Part shown: positions 24,419 through 36,273 of the stretch, piece by piece
Layout: every line of letters begins with the position of its first letter
How positions within the stretch are numbered: position 1 is the stretch's first letter
NCBI GenBank assembly: GCA_019787685.1
Contig: JAHNUO010000006.1
Span: forward strand, 1,240,001-1,304,000
Source: Chiua virens
Lineage: Eukaryota > Basidiomycota > Agaricomycetes > Boletales > Boletaceae
DNA: 64,000 nucleotides
Direction: 5' to 3'
Notes under the pieces: model-generated
Database searches by the model: none
What the model was told of the DNA's origin: nothing
Seen by the model: the letters and a program-made list of their open reading frames with translations, nothing else
Position numbers and translations under genes: made by a program

Positions 24419-26272
24419 ATGGAATCACGTACCATGGAACACCGCAGAGCCAGTACGTCCTCATCTCTCCCAGCGTTCACAGCTCAGACGACGCGTCTTC
24501 ATACAGCCTACAAGAATAAGGGTGGCTTGAAGCAGGATGATCTTCGTCGTCGTCGCGAAGAACAGCAAGTCGAAATCAGGCGACAGAAACGTGAAGAGAA
24601 CATTGCAAAGAGGAGAAACTTCCTCCCTACTTCCTCGGTCGATTCTGATGAGGAGACCACCAGCAGGGACTGGGAGCCACCTGTACGACTCACTTGCGCA
24701 TCAAGTGGCATCTCGCACTGACCCATCTCCCAGCTCGCAGATGAGATGATTTCGGGCGTCTTCTCGGATGATCCAGAACGTCAGCTCGACGCGACCACCA
24801 AGTTCCGTAAATTACTCTCAAAGGAGAAGAATCCACCTATTGAAAAAGTCATCGAATGTGGCGTTGTCCCTCGTTTTGTTCACTTTCTGAGAACTGGTCA
24901 ATCCATGCTTCAGGTCAGTAGCCCCGCTTGCTCTACTTATGCAGGACGTTGAACCTCGCTATAGTTTGAAGCAGCCTGGGCTCTTACAAACATTGCATCC
25001 GGAACTGCGGAGCACACCCAGGTCGTAATAAACGCCGGCGCAGTCCCTGAATTCATCAACCTTCTGTCATCCCCCGTACTCGATGTTCGCGAACAAGCCG
25101 TCTGGGCGCTCGGGAACATCGCAGGTGACAGTCCACAGTGCAGAGATTACGTCCTACAACAGGGCGCCTTACGTCCCCTGTTGACCCTCTTGAGTGAAAA
25201 TCACAAATTGAGTATGCTTAGAAACGCTACCTGGACCTTGAGCAACTTCTGCCGAGGAAAGAACCCTCAGCCAGAATGGGAGTTGGTATGCGAACATGTT
25301 GTCTCTTGCTAAACGCTTTCTAAACTCTGTAATAGATTTCACCTGCTCTAACGGTCTTGACCAAATTGATTTATTCGATGGACGATGAAATCTTGATCGA
25401 TGCCTGCTGGGCCATCTCTTATCTCTCTGACGGTTCAAACGATAAGATTCAAGCCGTCATCGAGTCTGCAGTGTGTAGGAGATTGGTGGACTTGCTCATG
25501 CACAGCTCCACTGCTGTTCAGACTCCTGCTCTGCGGTCGATCGGAAACATCGTCACTGGAGACGATCTTCAGACTCAAGTGGTTATCGCTTCCGGTGCAC
25601 TTCCTGCCCTTCTCTCGCTCTTGTCTTCGCCAAAGGAAGGAATCAGGAAAGAGGCTTGCTGGACTATTTCTAACATCACTGCCGGATCACCTCCTCAAAT
25701 CCAGGCCGTGATTGACGCCAACATTATCCCTCCCCTCATCAACATCCTTCAAAACGCCGATTTCAAAACTCGCAAAGAAGCTTGCTGGGCGATTTCCAAT
25801 GCAACCTCTGGCGGCCTCCACGAACCTTCCCAGATACGTTATCTCGTCTCTCAAGGTTGCATTAAGCCTCTCTGCGACCTCCTCACGATGATGGATAACA
25901 AGATCATTCAAGTCGCTCTTGACGGTCTGGACAATATACTGAAAGTTGGCGAAGCCGACAAGCAGGCAGGTGGCCCTGGAGCCGTGAACCAATATGCTCT
26001 TTTCGTTGAGGAAGCTGGTGGCATGGTCACCATCCACAACCTTCAGTCACATGATAACTTGGACATTTACAAGAAGGCATTTAACATCATGGACAAGTAT
26101 TTCCCAGACGAAGAAGAAGTGGATGCTGCCATCAGTGCACCAGCCGTCGATGCTTCTGGTGCATATGCAGTACGTATTTTAGCTATCTTGTCTGCCAGCC
26201 GACTCACTGGATATCTAGTTCCACTCCGATATCAGCGCACCACAAGGAGGTTTCAGCTTTGCGCAACAGTGA
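24419..26272 (+). CDS. SRP1: Importin subunit alpha (karyopherin alpha)
   Basis: Adaptor that binds classical nuclear localisation signals and hands cargo to importin beta. Exons 24419-24682, 24734-24913, 24965-25285, 25336-26169 and 26219-26272 give 550 residues. The N-terminal importin-beta-binding domain is basic ([20 protein letters not shown], then AKRRNFL). About ten armadillo repeats follow, with the NLS-groove Trp and Asn arrays visible in [54 protein letters not shown] and [12 protein letters not shown]. The last exon encodes an acidic to Gln-rich tail ending FAQQ. Introns are 50-52 nt. Nothing is missing. Confidence 0.97.
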
Positions 26273-26622
26273 CCATCTTCTTTTGGGTCCATGGCGAGGA
26301 ATGATTCTGTGCCAATGTCAAACTCTTTTCTTTGCCCGCTCGTTTTCACGAACACGATGTAACGTCTTTACGGCAGTTGTTCAGATACTTCTTTTCCTTC
26401 ACGATACTACCAATCCTTTTTGCTTTATGTTGAGCATCGTAGGCAACTGCCTGATATGCGTATTAACGTGCGTCTAACGGACGCCAGGTAACCCGCGCGA
26501 GTAGACGTGGCCGGGAAAGTTATCATAGGGGAGGGTGATAATTATGTGTAGTCGGCGTAGAGCTGTATAAAACCGTTGTATTCTGTGATCAATCGATTCC
26601 ATTCTTTACTACGACATCGCGC
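26273..26622. other. Intergenic, importin alpha 3' UTR and LSM5 promoter
   Basis: About 350 nt. The first half is T/C-rich 3' UTR. The second half is the LSM5 upstream region with a TATA-like element at 26566. There is no gene in it. Confidence 0.5.
26566..26572 (+). promoter_or_regulatory. TATA-like element upstream of LSM5
   Basis: TATAAAA, 51 nt before the LSM5 ATG at 26623, in a gap that is otherwise not A/T-rich. The placement fits a core promoter, but it is only a sequence match. Confidence 0.3.
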
Positions 26623-27073
26623 ATGGCTTCTCAAATTCTTCCTCTGGGCAAGTCTACCCGTTAGAACGGGCTTCGTGTGTTAATGATTGTTCTTTGGTCA
26701 GAGCTCATTGATAGATGTATTGGATCACGGATTTGGGTGATCATGAAAAGCGACCGGGAGTTCACTGGGACGCTCCTCGGTTTTGATGACTTTGTTAGTG
26801 AGTCGATTTAGCTGGCATATCATCAATCTTGTCAACTCCTTGGTCCATCCTAGACATGGTACTGGAAGACGTGACAGAATAGTGCGCGTATTCTAGGCTC
26901 GAAGGAGAACGTCTACTCAATCTGATTCTTTCAGCGAAGTGACGCCTCAAGGGAAGAAGAAAACACAGCTTGCACAGACGCTCCTGAACGGTAACAACAT
27001 TTGTATGGTGGGTCCCACTGGCGATCTGCACAGGGAATACATCTTGACCGATCGCGTAGCTGATACCGGGTAG
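26623..27073 (+). CDS. LSM5: U6 snRNA-associated Sm-like protein LSm5
   Basis: Sm-fold subunit of the LSm1-7 (cytoplasmic mRNA decay) and LSm2-8 (U6 snRNA) rings. Exons 26623-26647, 26702-26797, 26854-26881 and 26935-27073 give 95 residues. The protein reads [20 protein letters not shown], then [34 protein letters not shown], and the Sm2-motif LNGNNICMV with its RNA-contacting residues. The first intron starts GCAAGT and is a clear GC-AG intron: only this junction restores the conserved LPLELID. The C-terminal extension after NNICMV is longer and more polar than in yeast. Confidence 0.93.
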
Positions 27074-27231
27074 TGCTGGTCCAGATTCGTAGAAGATCGT
27101 TTGGACGTATGCTAATTTGACTTGTAAACTTTGGTACTAGCAACTTATAACCGGGCTTGGCCAAATAGTGATATACAACATGACTGCCTTGAAATTTATT
27201 CCTAGCCTCCTGCTCAGTGTGCTCATTCAAG

Positions 27232-27631
27232 ATGCCAATCCGCATTCGAATGGCCATGCATGGCCGCAAGCACAACAAGATATTTCACTTGGTTGCCATA
27301 GACCAACGCAAACGCCGTGACGCGAAACCAGCAGAGCTTCTCGGGATATACGACCCCGCTCTCAAACTAGGTGCGACACACAAGACAGTCGAATGGAGCG
27401 TAGATAGGATAAAGTATTGGTTGGGAGTGGGCGCGATACCGAGCAAATCGACGGTACGATTGTTGGAATGGGTAAGTCGGTTCACTCGCCTGGCAAGTGC
27501 ATTTTCTGAGAAGCTTGCAGGGGGGTATTATACCACCAGATTCGAAATACCATCCCAAAGCGCTCGGTCCACGGACAGCCTGCACCTCCCGAAGCCGTGG
27601 TTGCTTCAGACACGGTTGGCAACCCTTCTAG
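27232..27631 (+). CDS. MRPS16: Mitochondrial small-ribosomal-subunit protein bS16m
   Basis: Exons 27232-27471 and 27521-27631 give 116 residues. The S16 core is plain: MPIRIRMAMHGRKHNKIFHL, then RRDAKPAELLGIYDPAL, then KTVEWSVDRIKYWLGVGAIP and SKSTVRLLEW. The second exon reads GGIIPPDSKYHPKALGPRTA in phase with the canonical 49-nt intron. After that the frame ends in a short basic tail at a TAG at 27629. A different frame over the same stretch stays open to 27664 with a Pro/Val/Ser-rich sequence, so the exact C-terminus is not certain. The gap to LSM5 upstream is only about 160 nt. Confidence 0.85.
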
Positions 27632-27809
27632 TACTGTCGCACAACCACCGTCAAATGGACCATGAACGGACAATGCGAGCCGGATCGTCGGCATCCCACA
27701 CCAATCCATTGTAGAAACTGGTGGACTACTAGTACACCTATCCATCCATCGCTCGTTGCAGAGGCCTGCTCGACAAACTCCCCCCTTCGACGTACGCACC
27801 ATTAATGTG

Positions 27810-28685
27810 TTAATGTAGCACCGTTTGCAGAAAGGCACAAATGTCGTCGTGCCCAGCAATTCGTGCCAGTTCTTGTCCCGTCAGGTCGTCAGGATCCTAG
27901 AAAGGAGCTGAAACAGATCTGTGATAATATCCGACTACATCAACAGACCTTGATGGTCGCGTCTGCACCGTGTTCGATAAGTACTTTGACCACTGGCAAG
28001 TTACCTCTATCACACGCGAGGTGCAGCGCTGTATACCCCTGCAAACCAAATGTCAATTGCCGGAGGAATCGATGGGGAGGCACTAGCATACATAGTCGTC
28101 GCGTTGGTTGACGTCCACCGAGACATTCTTGACCAGAAGTCGTGTGATGCCGTTCGCGTCCCCTCGGATAGCAAACGCGTGCAGCCCATGATCACTGCAG
28201 CCGTCTGGAGGCGCACTCATGGCGCTGACCGATCCACCCATTCCGCCTTTGCCTGCTGTGGACGAGAGCGATACGCTCACACCCAAATCGTCGTCCCATA
28301 CCTCCTCTTCCTGAGGCCCACTTATCCCTGCGGTGCCTGGCACCCATCCAAGCTCCCGAGCAATGTCGAGATAGCGTCTCTCCGCATCGGGACCACGACC
28401 GGCGTACAGTTTGCCAATATTGGTCCATGCGTCCCATTTTGCGCGGCCCGTCATATCAAACAGCGACGGGCGAGTGCTCTGGGGCACCGCTGCGACGGTG
28501 AGATACTTGTACAGTCCGTACAGCTGTCAACACGCAACAACCTAGCCTGTCAGGAACTCGTCATCACCGAAATAACGGACCTGCTCGACCTCAAGCTTTG
28601 TGGTATTTTGCACCTTCGCTAGCGATGGGGCAGACGACAGGTAGGCTGCCGCCTCGGAGAGTGCTAAGGATGGTGTATAATGCAT
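27810..28685 (-). CDS. Acyl-CoA-binding domain protein with ankyrin repeats (ACBD6-like)
   Basis: Exons (plus coordinates) 28590-28685, 28092-28523, 27949-28038 and 27810-27896 give 234 residues. The N-terminal half is an acyl-CoA-binding domain: SEAAAYLSSAPSLAKVQNT, then LYGLYKYLTVAAVP and RPSLFDMTGRAKWDAW, matching the YKQAT-type and KWDAW motifs that hold the CoA. A Gly/Ser-rich linker leads to about two ankyrin repeats (GLHAFAIRGDANGITRLLVK and GYTALHLACDRGNLPVVKVL, then IEHGADATIKD). This architecture is that of ACBD6, a carrier of long-chain acyl-CoA that supports N-myristoylation. The stop is TAA at 27810. Confidence 0.88.
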
Positions 28686-28767
28686 GATAAGGCCAAGATC
28701 GAAGAAACACGATGTATCCAATTATATAAGCGGTGGAGAGTATTTCTAGGACATAAAGTAATGGTAT

Positions 28768-30168
28768 CTAAGCAAGTCCAGCAGCCTTCATCGCCTGTTC
28801 AAACGTATGAGCAAGTGAGCACTAGCTAACAACTCACGGCTCACCTCGAGCATGGATGCACCGAGCTTGGCGGGACTGTCAGTGACAATCACACCAGCCT
28901 TCTCGAGCGCGGCAACCTTATCCGACGCAGCACCTTGTTCCACGACTTGAGAACGCATCGAAAATCATAAGTGTGTCACTTACCCTTGCCACCCGAAATG
29001 ATGGCACCAGCGTGACCCATACGGCGTCCTGGTGGTGCAGTGCGACCCGCAATGAAGCCGACGACAGGTTTAGGATTCTTGCGCGTCTTGTTGTACTTTT
29101 CCAAGTACTCTGCAGCTTCCTCTTCCATCGAACCGCCAATCTCTCCGATGATGACGATGCCTGACCAAACCACATGAGTAACATTGCTGTCACAAGAAGA
29201 AGGCGCTTACCTTCTGTCGCATCATCCTCGAGGAAGACTTTGATGACGTCGACATGTTGTGTCCCAGGGAATGGGTCGCCGCCAATACCAACGCACAGCG
29301 ATTGTCCGAGCCCCGCGCCGGTCGTTTGAGCGACAGCCTCGTACGTCAGTGTACCAGACCGAGACACGATCCCTGCGCAGAAATGTCGTTATTGTCATCA
29401 CGTCGACGTGTCAAAGACATACCGATTTTTCCCGGCTTGTGGATGTGTCCGGGTTGAATACCCATTTTGCAGCCAAGGGGATTGATGATGCCCGGGCAAT
29501 TGGGGCCAACGAGACGCGACTTTGACTGACTCTTGAGCGCGTTCATGACCTACGCCAACAGATGGTCAGCAGCGCAACGCCGTTTGCCATGTATGTGCAC
29601 ACCTTGATCTCGTCTTGCTGGGGTATGCCCTCTGTTATGCAAACGATCAAGCCAATCTCGTTCTCGATAGCCTCAATGATGGCATCGGCAGCGGTGGGCG
29701 GTGGGACATAAAGGACGGTGGCGTCGGGGTTTGTTTCTCTGACTGCCTATAACAAGTTGAGACTGGAATTTGAATGCATCGAACGCCGTCGTACCTCGCG
29801 GACTGTGCCAAAGACAGGCAGTCCGAGGTGCGTTTGACCCGCCTTGTTGGGAGACGTGCCGCCGACCATCTTGGTGCCATAGGCCAAGGCTTCTCTCACA
29901 TGGAAAGTTCCCTGAAGCAAATGAGAAAGAACTTCGCCCACCCGTATGGGTTCTACTGACCGTCTTTCCTGTGAAACCTTGGCAGAGAACTTTAGTGTCC
30001 TTATGGATGAGCAAGTTCTGGATGGTGTCCGCATAGCTTCTTCGTGCAGCCGAGTGGGAAAACGACCGTGAACCAACTGAATAGCTTGCTCGTTAGCCGA
30101 AAAAAGTTGGGTGGAGTAACTGGTTACCTACCGGTCGTGGCGAGAGACTGACTAGCACGGCGGAACAT
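28768..30168 (-). CDS. LSC1: Succinyl-CoA ligase alpha subunit, mitochondrial
   Basis: TCA-cycle enzyme that forms ATP or GTP from succinyl-CoA with the beta subunit. Nine exons (30132-30168, 29961-30076, 29795-29911, 29603-29746, 29423-29549, 29211-29372, 28984-29160, 28845-28933, 28768-28794) give 331 residues, the family length. The presequence is [20 protein letters not shown]. CoA-binding Rossmann motifs are [17 protein letters not shown] and [11 protein letters not shown]. Later come [21 protein letters not shown] and [10 protein letters not shown]. The phosphohistidine loop is [15 protein letters not shown]. The terminal helix is AMKAAGLA. Minus strand; all introns are canonical. Confidence 0.96.
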
Positions 30169-30437
30169 GTTGAGGAAAGGGTAGAGTTGGGAGAACACGG
30201 AATATTGGCCGTTTTTGAGTGCCGGTTGGTGTGAGCAGGACGCCCGCCGGTGCCAGTTTGGGCATGTTTGCCTACCGGACCACGCTGGCTCGCCCAACCA
30301 CGGGCGCCCTTGCTCTCCCTCGATCATCGAAACATTGGTCATCGTTCGCAGTACAGATAAAAACGATAAACAATTTTGGCTACTACTTCCTGGACATCCT
30401 CTCACAACAATGAACGAGACACGATCGTCCTCAGTGA

Positions 30438-33400
30438 TCACTGTTCCAGCGGACCAACTCGCCGACGGTCCCGAGCCTTTCGGGAAGCTCGGTGAAGGCC
30501 AAGGATACTGTACTTCACCTTGTCGAACTGTCTAGAATTGATGGCACTAGAGGTGCTCAAGTTAGGGATGCTAGGCGCGGTACCGGGAACAGGTACTCAC
30601 TTGGTCACGTCTACCATGAACCGTTCCTTGGCCTCATTCGGCGCTGCAGATGCGGGGAGTTGTTGTAACACCGGCGATAGCCACGTCAACAACTGAGAGG
30701 GAAACAGGACAGCAATGGCACGGAAGATTGAGACAACCGTGGACGTAGAGTCCTCAGGGAAGTCCCCAACGAGGCCACTGAGCAAATAGCCAACAAAGTC
30801 CAACCCTTCCTTCTGCACAACATTCTTGACGGCGCTTGCGTACGCAGCGAATTTTTCTGGTTGCGTTGCAGAAGGATCAAGACTGTCATGAGTTAAAATA
30901 TTGCGGAACAAATCCAATGCTGCAAAAACAAGATCCGAATTAATGAGTGTAAGAGCTGCCATAGAAGCTCGGAATGCTAGTGGGAATGCGGTCGACGAGA
31001 AAAAGACATCTGGGGCCATCTCCAATAACTGCAGGAGCAGCTGAACGTAATCTTCCAAAACTGTCTATGATGTGAGGTTCGCCCGAGGACATGGTTGGTT
31101 TTCCGCTTACCATCCGGCATGTCTCTCGGAGCTTTAGACTGTAGGAGATTGACCAGTTTGTTCGTTGACCGTTCAAACAGGGTCAGGAAGGCATTCCGTA
31201 GGGACGGGTTGCATTCCCGACCAAACCTCCCTACAAATTTGCCCGCAATCCATAGGAACGCCGAGAACCCGGTGGCTTCGAATGATGTCAGCATACAAGA
31301 CAGCACAGCAGGTGCGACCGGGAGAGTCGATTGGCCAAACAGCGTGATACCGTGCCGAAGAACACGTGTAGTTCGTTCAGCTGTGTCGTAGTCGAAGGCG
31401 TACTTTGAGATAAACCGCTCAAAGATGGACCAGACCTCCTGGCAGGTGTTCTGGCAGGCTGTAGGTAACTGATCGCCGAACGGACCAATGACATGTAACA
31501 TGGCTTCTAAATTTTCTAAGCCATCTACACATGATTTCGTGAGGAAGAAACGCGAAGAGCACGTTACTAACTTACAGCCTATCTCCTTCAATTCTTGTTT
31601 CGTGACCGGTGTAGTCTTTCCAGTAACGGCATGGATCTGGGACAGAATATCGAATGAGAAAGATCGAAGGGATTCCGCTGCCTTTTCCATGGGCATTGCC
31701 GAGATGACAAACGCGATCGCTTCGTGGACCTGCCGCCGATCATCTTGAACCAATTTAGATCCGGTTGTCTTGAGGAACGTGTGAAGCGTTGGAAGGAATT
31801 CTATAAGATGCTGAGGAAGAAGTTGAAAGTTGTAGACTTGCTCAAAATACAAATTTAGAGATGTTACCTGTTTACAGTCCTGGCAAAGATATCTGAGTGC
31901 CTGTCCAGCGGCCGCGCTCACTTCCGTGTCAGGGTCTTCGAAACCCGCAGATATATATTGCAGCTGGAAGGAAATGTACTCTGGATGACGATTGATCCAT
32001 TCTGTGTATCGCGAGATGATGAGTAATGCAGCGTAGCGGATTCTAGGATGACTTGGGAGAGATGGGATGAGGTCCATGATCTTGGGAACTGCATTTTCGT
32101 CACCAGTATCGACTTCAGCACCCATAGAGCGCATAGCAAATAGTGGCGCCTCTATTTCTTGCCACGAAACTGACTGAGGGCCACGAGAGATTGCGAGTAT
32201 GATGAGATTGTACGCCGACAGCAGGCACGTGTCTGCACCGAGGACAAGACAGCAGTCTTTCAGAGTATCCCCCATAACATGCCTGAAGGAGCGGAAACTG
32301 TCAGCCTCTTGGGAAGCTAAACTGGTAGTGTCGGGAGGGAAGTGTAAATGTTGGATGATAACCCCCATGAGCGCCTTGTAGGCTTCGATGAACAAAGGCT
32401 CTACGGAAGGTTTTTTGCCGATAGTTTGGGCAAGGCGCATCCAAAAGGGGAAGGTAATTGGGACGATATCAAGATCCGGATACGCGGAACACAGACCGAT
32501 GGCCTCAACGATTGGAAAGAACGTCTCTGTGTGCTGAAAAATGAGAAGACGGTACGTCTCTCCGGCCTCTGCAAAGACTTTTGCCAAGCCCCTAATTCTT
32601 TCGGGATCTTCCTTTCTTTCTCGAGTTGGGGCTTTAGGCTAATGACGCGTGGTACGATGAGTTCTATGACGGGCATGTTGTCGTCGATTTCTTGCGTTTC
32701 ATGAATGAGTTCGCAGAGTACGTCGACAGCGGAATCAAACAGCTCGTCGGATGCCAGAGCCTCGAAAATGAACCCGAAGAGAGGGGACTGGGCGAAAACT
32801 GGCGTATCGATCTCCCCGGCGATGAGCCAGGAGCGAAGGCACCCAAATACTTGAATCTGCACTGCTGTCGTTACGCCTAACAGAAGCCACCGCTGAGTGC
32901 GGATGGGAATCCCGAGCATGAAAAGAGGACAAACCTGATGCCTGTATATACATCGCGAGAAGTTCCAATACTCGGACGGCCTTTGCAGTGAGAAGTACTG
33001 CAGACCTCTCTTGATATTCATCGTCCTTGGATTTCAACGTCAGTCCTAGATTAGTGTGTCTTCAAGGCTGACCCACCGTGACCGGGATTCTCGTGTTGGA
33101 CGCCAATTCCTCAGGAAGAACTGTCAGGAATTGCAAAAGCACAGGGACAGCTGCAGGGTTTCTGCCGAATAAGTCGATCATATCTTGAACCGCATCGGGC
33201 CACTGAGGGAGCTGTAGCGCGAGGCCAGACAGTGCCAGGCAGAGCTGGGTGATCACAGTGCGGGGACCAGCGTGATATCTCTGGAGAGCAGCGATCAAAG
33301 TGTCTCGCAGCGCAAGAAGATTTGTTGCATCCACTTGATGCAGATCGTACGTGACCTGGAGTGGGGAGTGAGAGCAGACGGGGAGATGCCGGAGTGGCGC

Positions 33401-33673
33401 GTACTTTTGATCTAAAGGTTTGTGCGGCAAAGAGCTTCGCTGCGGGCGGTGCATCTGGAGAGAGAAGGAGGACGTTACAGGTAGACCAGGCGTCGGGCTA
33501 AGGCGGAGAGGGCGAAGTCAGATGTGCGGGTCGGAGGAGTGGGCCAAGGGCGAAAGTGGATTTACAGAGTGCTGAAAATCCTGGAGCCACGAGTTAGCAT
33601 TCTCCAGGGAAGCCTTGTCTGGTGCGCGTGTGAAGACGTCCAATGCGGACAACAGCGGTTGGATATTGTCCAT
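30438..33673 (-). CDS. MTR10: Importin-beta family nuclear import receptor, Mtr10/transportin-3 type
   Basis: HEAT-repeat karyopherin of about 950 residues; yeast Mtr10 imports SR-like proteins such as Npl3 and takes part in tRNA retrograde import. It starts MDNIQPLLSALDVFTRAPDK. Further blocks are PEELASNTRIPVT joined to DDEYQERSAVLLT, SWLIAGEIDTPVFAQSPLFG, AFVISAMPMEKAAESLRSFS and the C-terminal RASRKARDRRRVGPLEQ. An alternative start at 33760 adds 29 Arg-rich residues. One base seems to be missing near 32610-32622: upstream the frame reads KPQLEKERK, downstream RGLAKVFAEAGETYR, and no intron fits. An intron inside the C-terminal third (strong GTAAGT donor, 51 nt) is also open in frame, so it could be retained. 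Confidence 0.9.
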
Positions 33674-34093
33674 TTCTCGTGTAGATCGTCGTCGTCGTCG
33701 TGCACGATGGTCGGACGCGCGGGTGATGGCATCATTATCTGTGTTTATTGCTGTTGACATAGTGGCAACACTGCACTGGGTATATTGCGTGTTGTCTGCA
33801 TAATAACCAATCGAAAGACACAATCCAATCGTCCCCAAGACATCCTAGGACAGAGAGTATCATACTAGAGGGGAGAGATGGTAACCAAGCCCGAATGTTA
33901 GTTCAAACGAGTGTGGAAATGTTCCAGGTGGGGCGATATAACGAGCGAGAAGCAAACAAAAAAGGACAATGTACGCTAGCAAGAGAACTAAACGGCAAAC
34001 TAGAAGCGGCGCGGGCCAAGGTGAAGAGTAAATCGCACGACCACCAACGTACTGTAACAAGCGAGACCAGCCACACACGCAGCGTCAAATCGT

Positions 34094-35755
34094 CTACCGG
34101 AGGAAGCGGCGGTTTTTGGTCTGGATGCAAATTGTGAGACGCTGGTTGTAAACTGAGAAATGCACTAACCGCGTTCTTTTCCGGTGTAAGTGGCCGGCCA
34201 CTCTCGATCCTCCGCTTCTTGTCTTCCAAGTCGCCACGTTGCTTGTCCAGAGCTTCTTTCATCTCCTTGTGCCGAGCATAAAGCTCTTCCTCGGATTGCT
34301 TCAACTTTGACTCCTTTTCTTGCACCTTTTGTTGGAAGACCATCTTCATTTCGGCCTCCATCTTGGATAGCTTCGCTTCGTGCAGGATGCGTTCCTCCTG
34401 CATCTTGGCCGAGGGGCTTGCAAAGGGGTTAGGGGCGGTAAACGATCGAGTCACCAGAAGATACTCACTTGACCTCACGGAACACGCTCGAGTCCTGGGC
34501 GACGCCCATGCTGAGGAGCTTCTCGGTTCTCCAGTTCTCGTAGAGAACGTCATTCGTGTACTCCCTCAATTCCTCCATGTACGTGCGAACGAGCATCTGA
34601 CGGAGCTTGACAAAGTCACAATGCTCTTCGTTGTCCACTTCTATGACACCCCATGGGTATGCACGACCACGGACTTGACGGCCGTCGGGCGTCTTGACGA
34701 CATGATCTGAACCAACGACAGCGAATGGTATCTTGCTAGCAATTTCCTCTGCTTCAGCCAAAGTTTCCTCGTCCTCATTCTCATAAGTGGGAGCCTGGAA
34801 GATCTGAATCTTGTGGTGAGCAATGTCGGCAAGAATCTAGAACAGAGTGAGAGTGGGCCACAAAAAGATGGATGTGGGCATACTCGGGCCTTGAAGTCGG
34901 CAATCTCCTCATCTGTGAGAGTGTCAGCCTTGGCGATGACAGGGATAAGGTTGACACGGGTGTGTAGTCGACGCATGAACTCGATGTCGATTTGCTTGAG
35001 GCTGCGGGAGAGCATGAGAAAAGCAAAAGTAAAAAGAGAAGCAGACGTACGAATGACCGGTGGGCTGGATGAAGTAGAGGCAGGCATGAACGCGATTGTC
35101 AACGATCTTCTGGCGGTTGACGCGGTTCTCTTGCTCGAGGTAAGAGTCAAAACGCGACTCGATGTTTTCCAAGATGGGCCTCCAACTTCATTATGTGTCA
35201 AAAAGCGCGTTTGTTTAGCGAAATTTTTCGCACCTGTCGTCATTGTTGACGAAATCACCAAAACCAGGTGTATCGACGACTGTTAAATGCAGACGGACAC
35301 CATTCTCCTCGATATCTGGGGGAATTTGGGTTGAGTTGGAAAGGAGAAAAGAAGGACGCGGACATACCTGCACCGATGCTCTCGATGGCAACCGTCTTTG
35401 GGCGCTCTGTGGAGGGAGGGAGAGGCTGCTGGGGGGGATAGAGGGGTGTGTTGAAGAGGGTGTTAATGAGGGTAGACTTTCCTAGGCCGGACTCGCCTTT
35501 GAAGGGAGTGAGGAGAGGAGAGAGAAGAAAGGAGAGAGACAGACCGACGACCATAGCGGTGAATTGGAAACCCTTGCGAACGCTCTTCCTGTGGACCTGG
35601 TTTGGAAGATTTGCGAAACCGACGTAGCCCATGAGCTTCTTGCGAATGACTGGGGATAGGCCGGGGTTGTTCGCGTTCTGCTGGAGAGCAGGACTGGAAC
35701 CGTTGGGGTAACCATTTGAGGAGGGAGAGAAAGAGCCAACGCGCGAGTCAGTCAT
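34094..35755 (-). CDS. CDC3: Septin, CDC3-type GTPase
   Basis: Filament-forming GTPase of the septin ring at the hyphal septum and bud neck. The start at 35755 gives [20 protein letters not shown]. The polybasic stretch [10 protein letters not shown] lies just before the G domain. G1 is [16 protein letters not shown]3 is [10 protein letters not shown] (DTPG, the septin switch II) and G4 is [11 protein letters not shown] (AKAD). The septin unique element includes [19 protein letters not shown] and [15 protein letters not shown]. The C-terminus is a coiled coil ([20 protein letters not shown], then [19 protein letters not shown]) ending near KNRRFLR at 34094, after a 48-nt last intron. There are several canonical introns, one at 35497-35544. 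The group assignment is by similarity to CDC3 and is less sure than the family. Confidence 0.92.
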
Positions 35756-35874
35756 CAGAGCAGAAGAAGACGACGTCGAGTTTTTTTTTCTTTCTAACTT
35801 TTGGGCTGAGGAAACGAACCAATTAATTCTCTGTTGCCCTTTATTTGCTCTCAGTGGCGTCTTTATGTAATTAT

Positions 35875-36126
35875 TCAAATATATGTGTACAACGCAAACA
35901 TTTCCTCCGCCGTCAGCGTCTCATCCCCTCCCTTGTTCCGACCCGTCTCTGCATTGTAGATCGTCCGACCCCGCGCACCAAAAATGTTTTTCCCCCCTTC
36001 TGATACCGTTTCTGTTCGTTGTGGTTCAGGCGACGTGTGCGCCATACCCGCCCGCGGGTTCACATGCCGTGCGATGTATGTCGCCATCAGCGCCGTCCGC
36101 GCATCGGCAGTTTGTTGAATGGTCAT
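35875..36126 (-). CDS. Small hypothetical protein (83 aa)
   Basis: Single uninterrupted frame starting [20 protein letters not shown] and ending [11 protein letters not shown]. The middle is polar, with [20 protein letters not shown]. It has no signal peptide or membrane helix. The composition is that of a real soluble protein and the frame fills the gap between the septin and the nitrilase on the same strand. I do not recognise a family. Confidence 0.55.
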   Translation of the reverse strand: MTIQQTADARTALMATYIARHVNPRAGMAHTSPEPQRTETVSEGGKNIFGARGRTIYNAETGRNKGGDETLTAEEMFALYTYI

Positions 36127-36273
36127 GGCGTATTCGTGTAAGGAGTGTAACGGTCTGAGGGGTGGCCAGCCACAGTGTCTTTGCTCTCATCCTTGTCCTG
36201 TCACTTTATATACACCCATCGAGAATAAAGACCTTTGACAAAGCGTTTTGTTCTTCCGACACAATGCCCTCCA

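Noticed and set aside
35240..35500. Plus-strand Gly/Arg-rich frame over the septin gene
   Set aside because: It is antisense to the septin G domain, which has all GTPase motifs.
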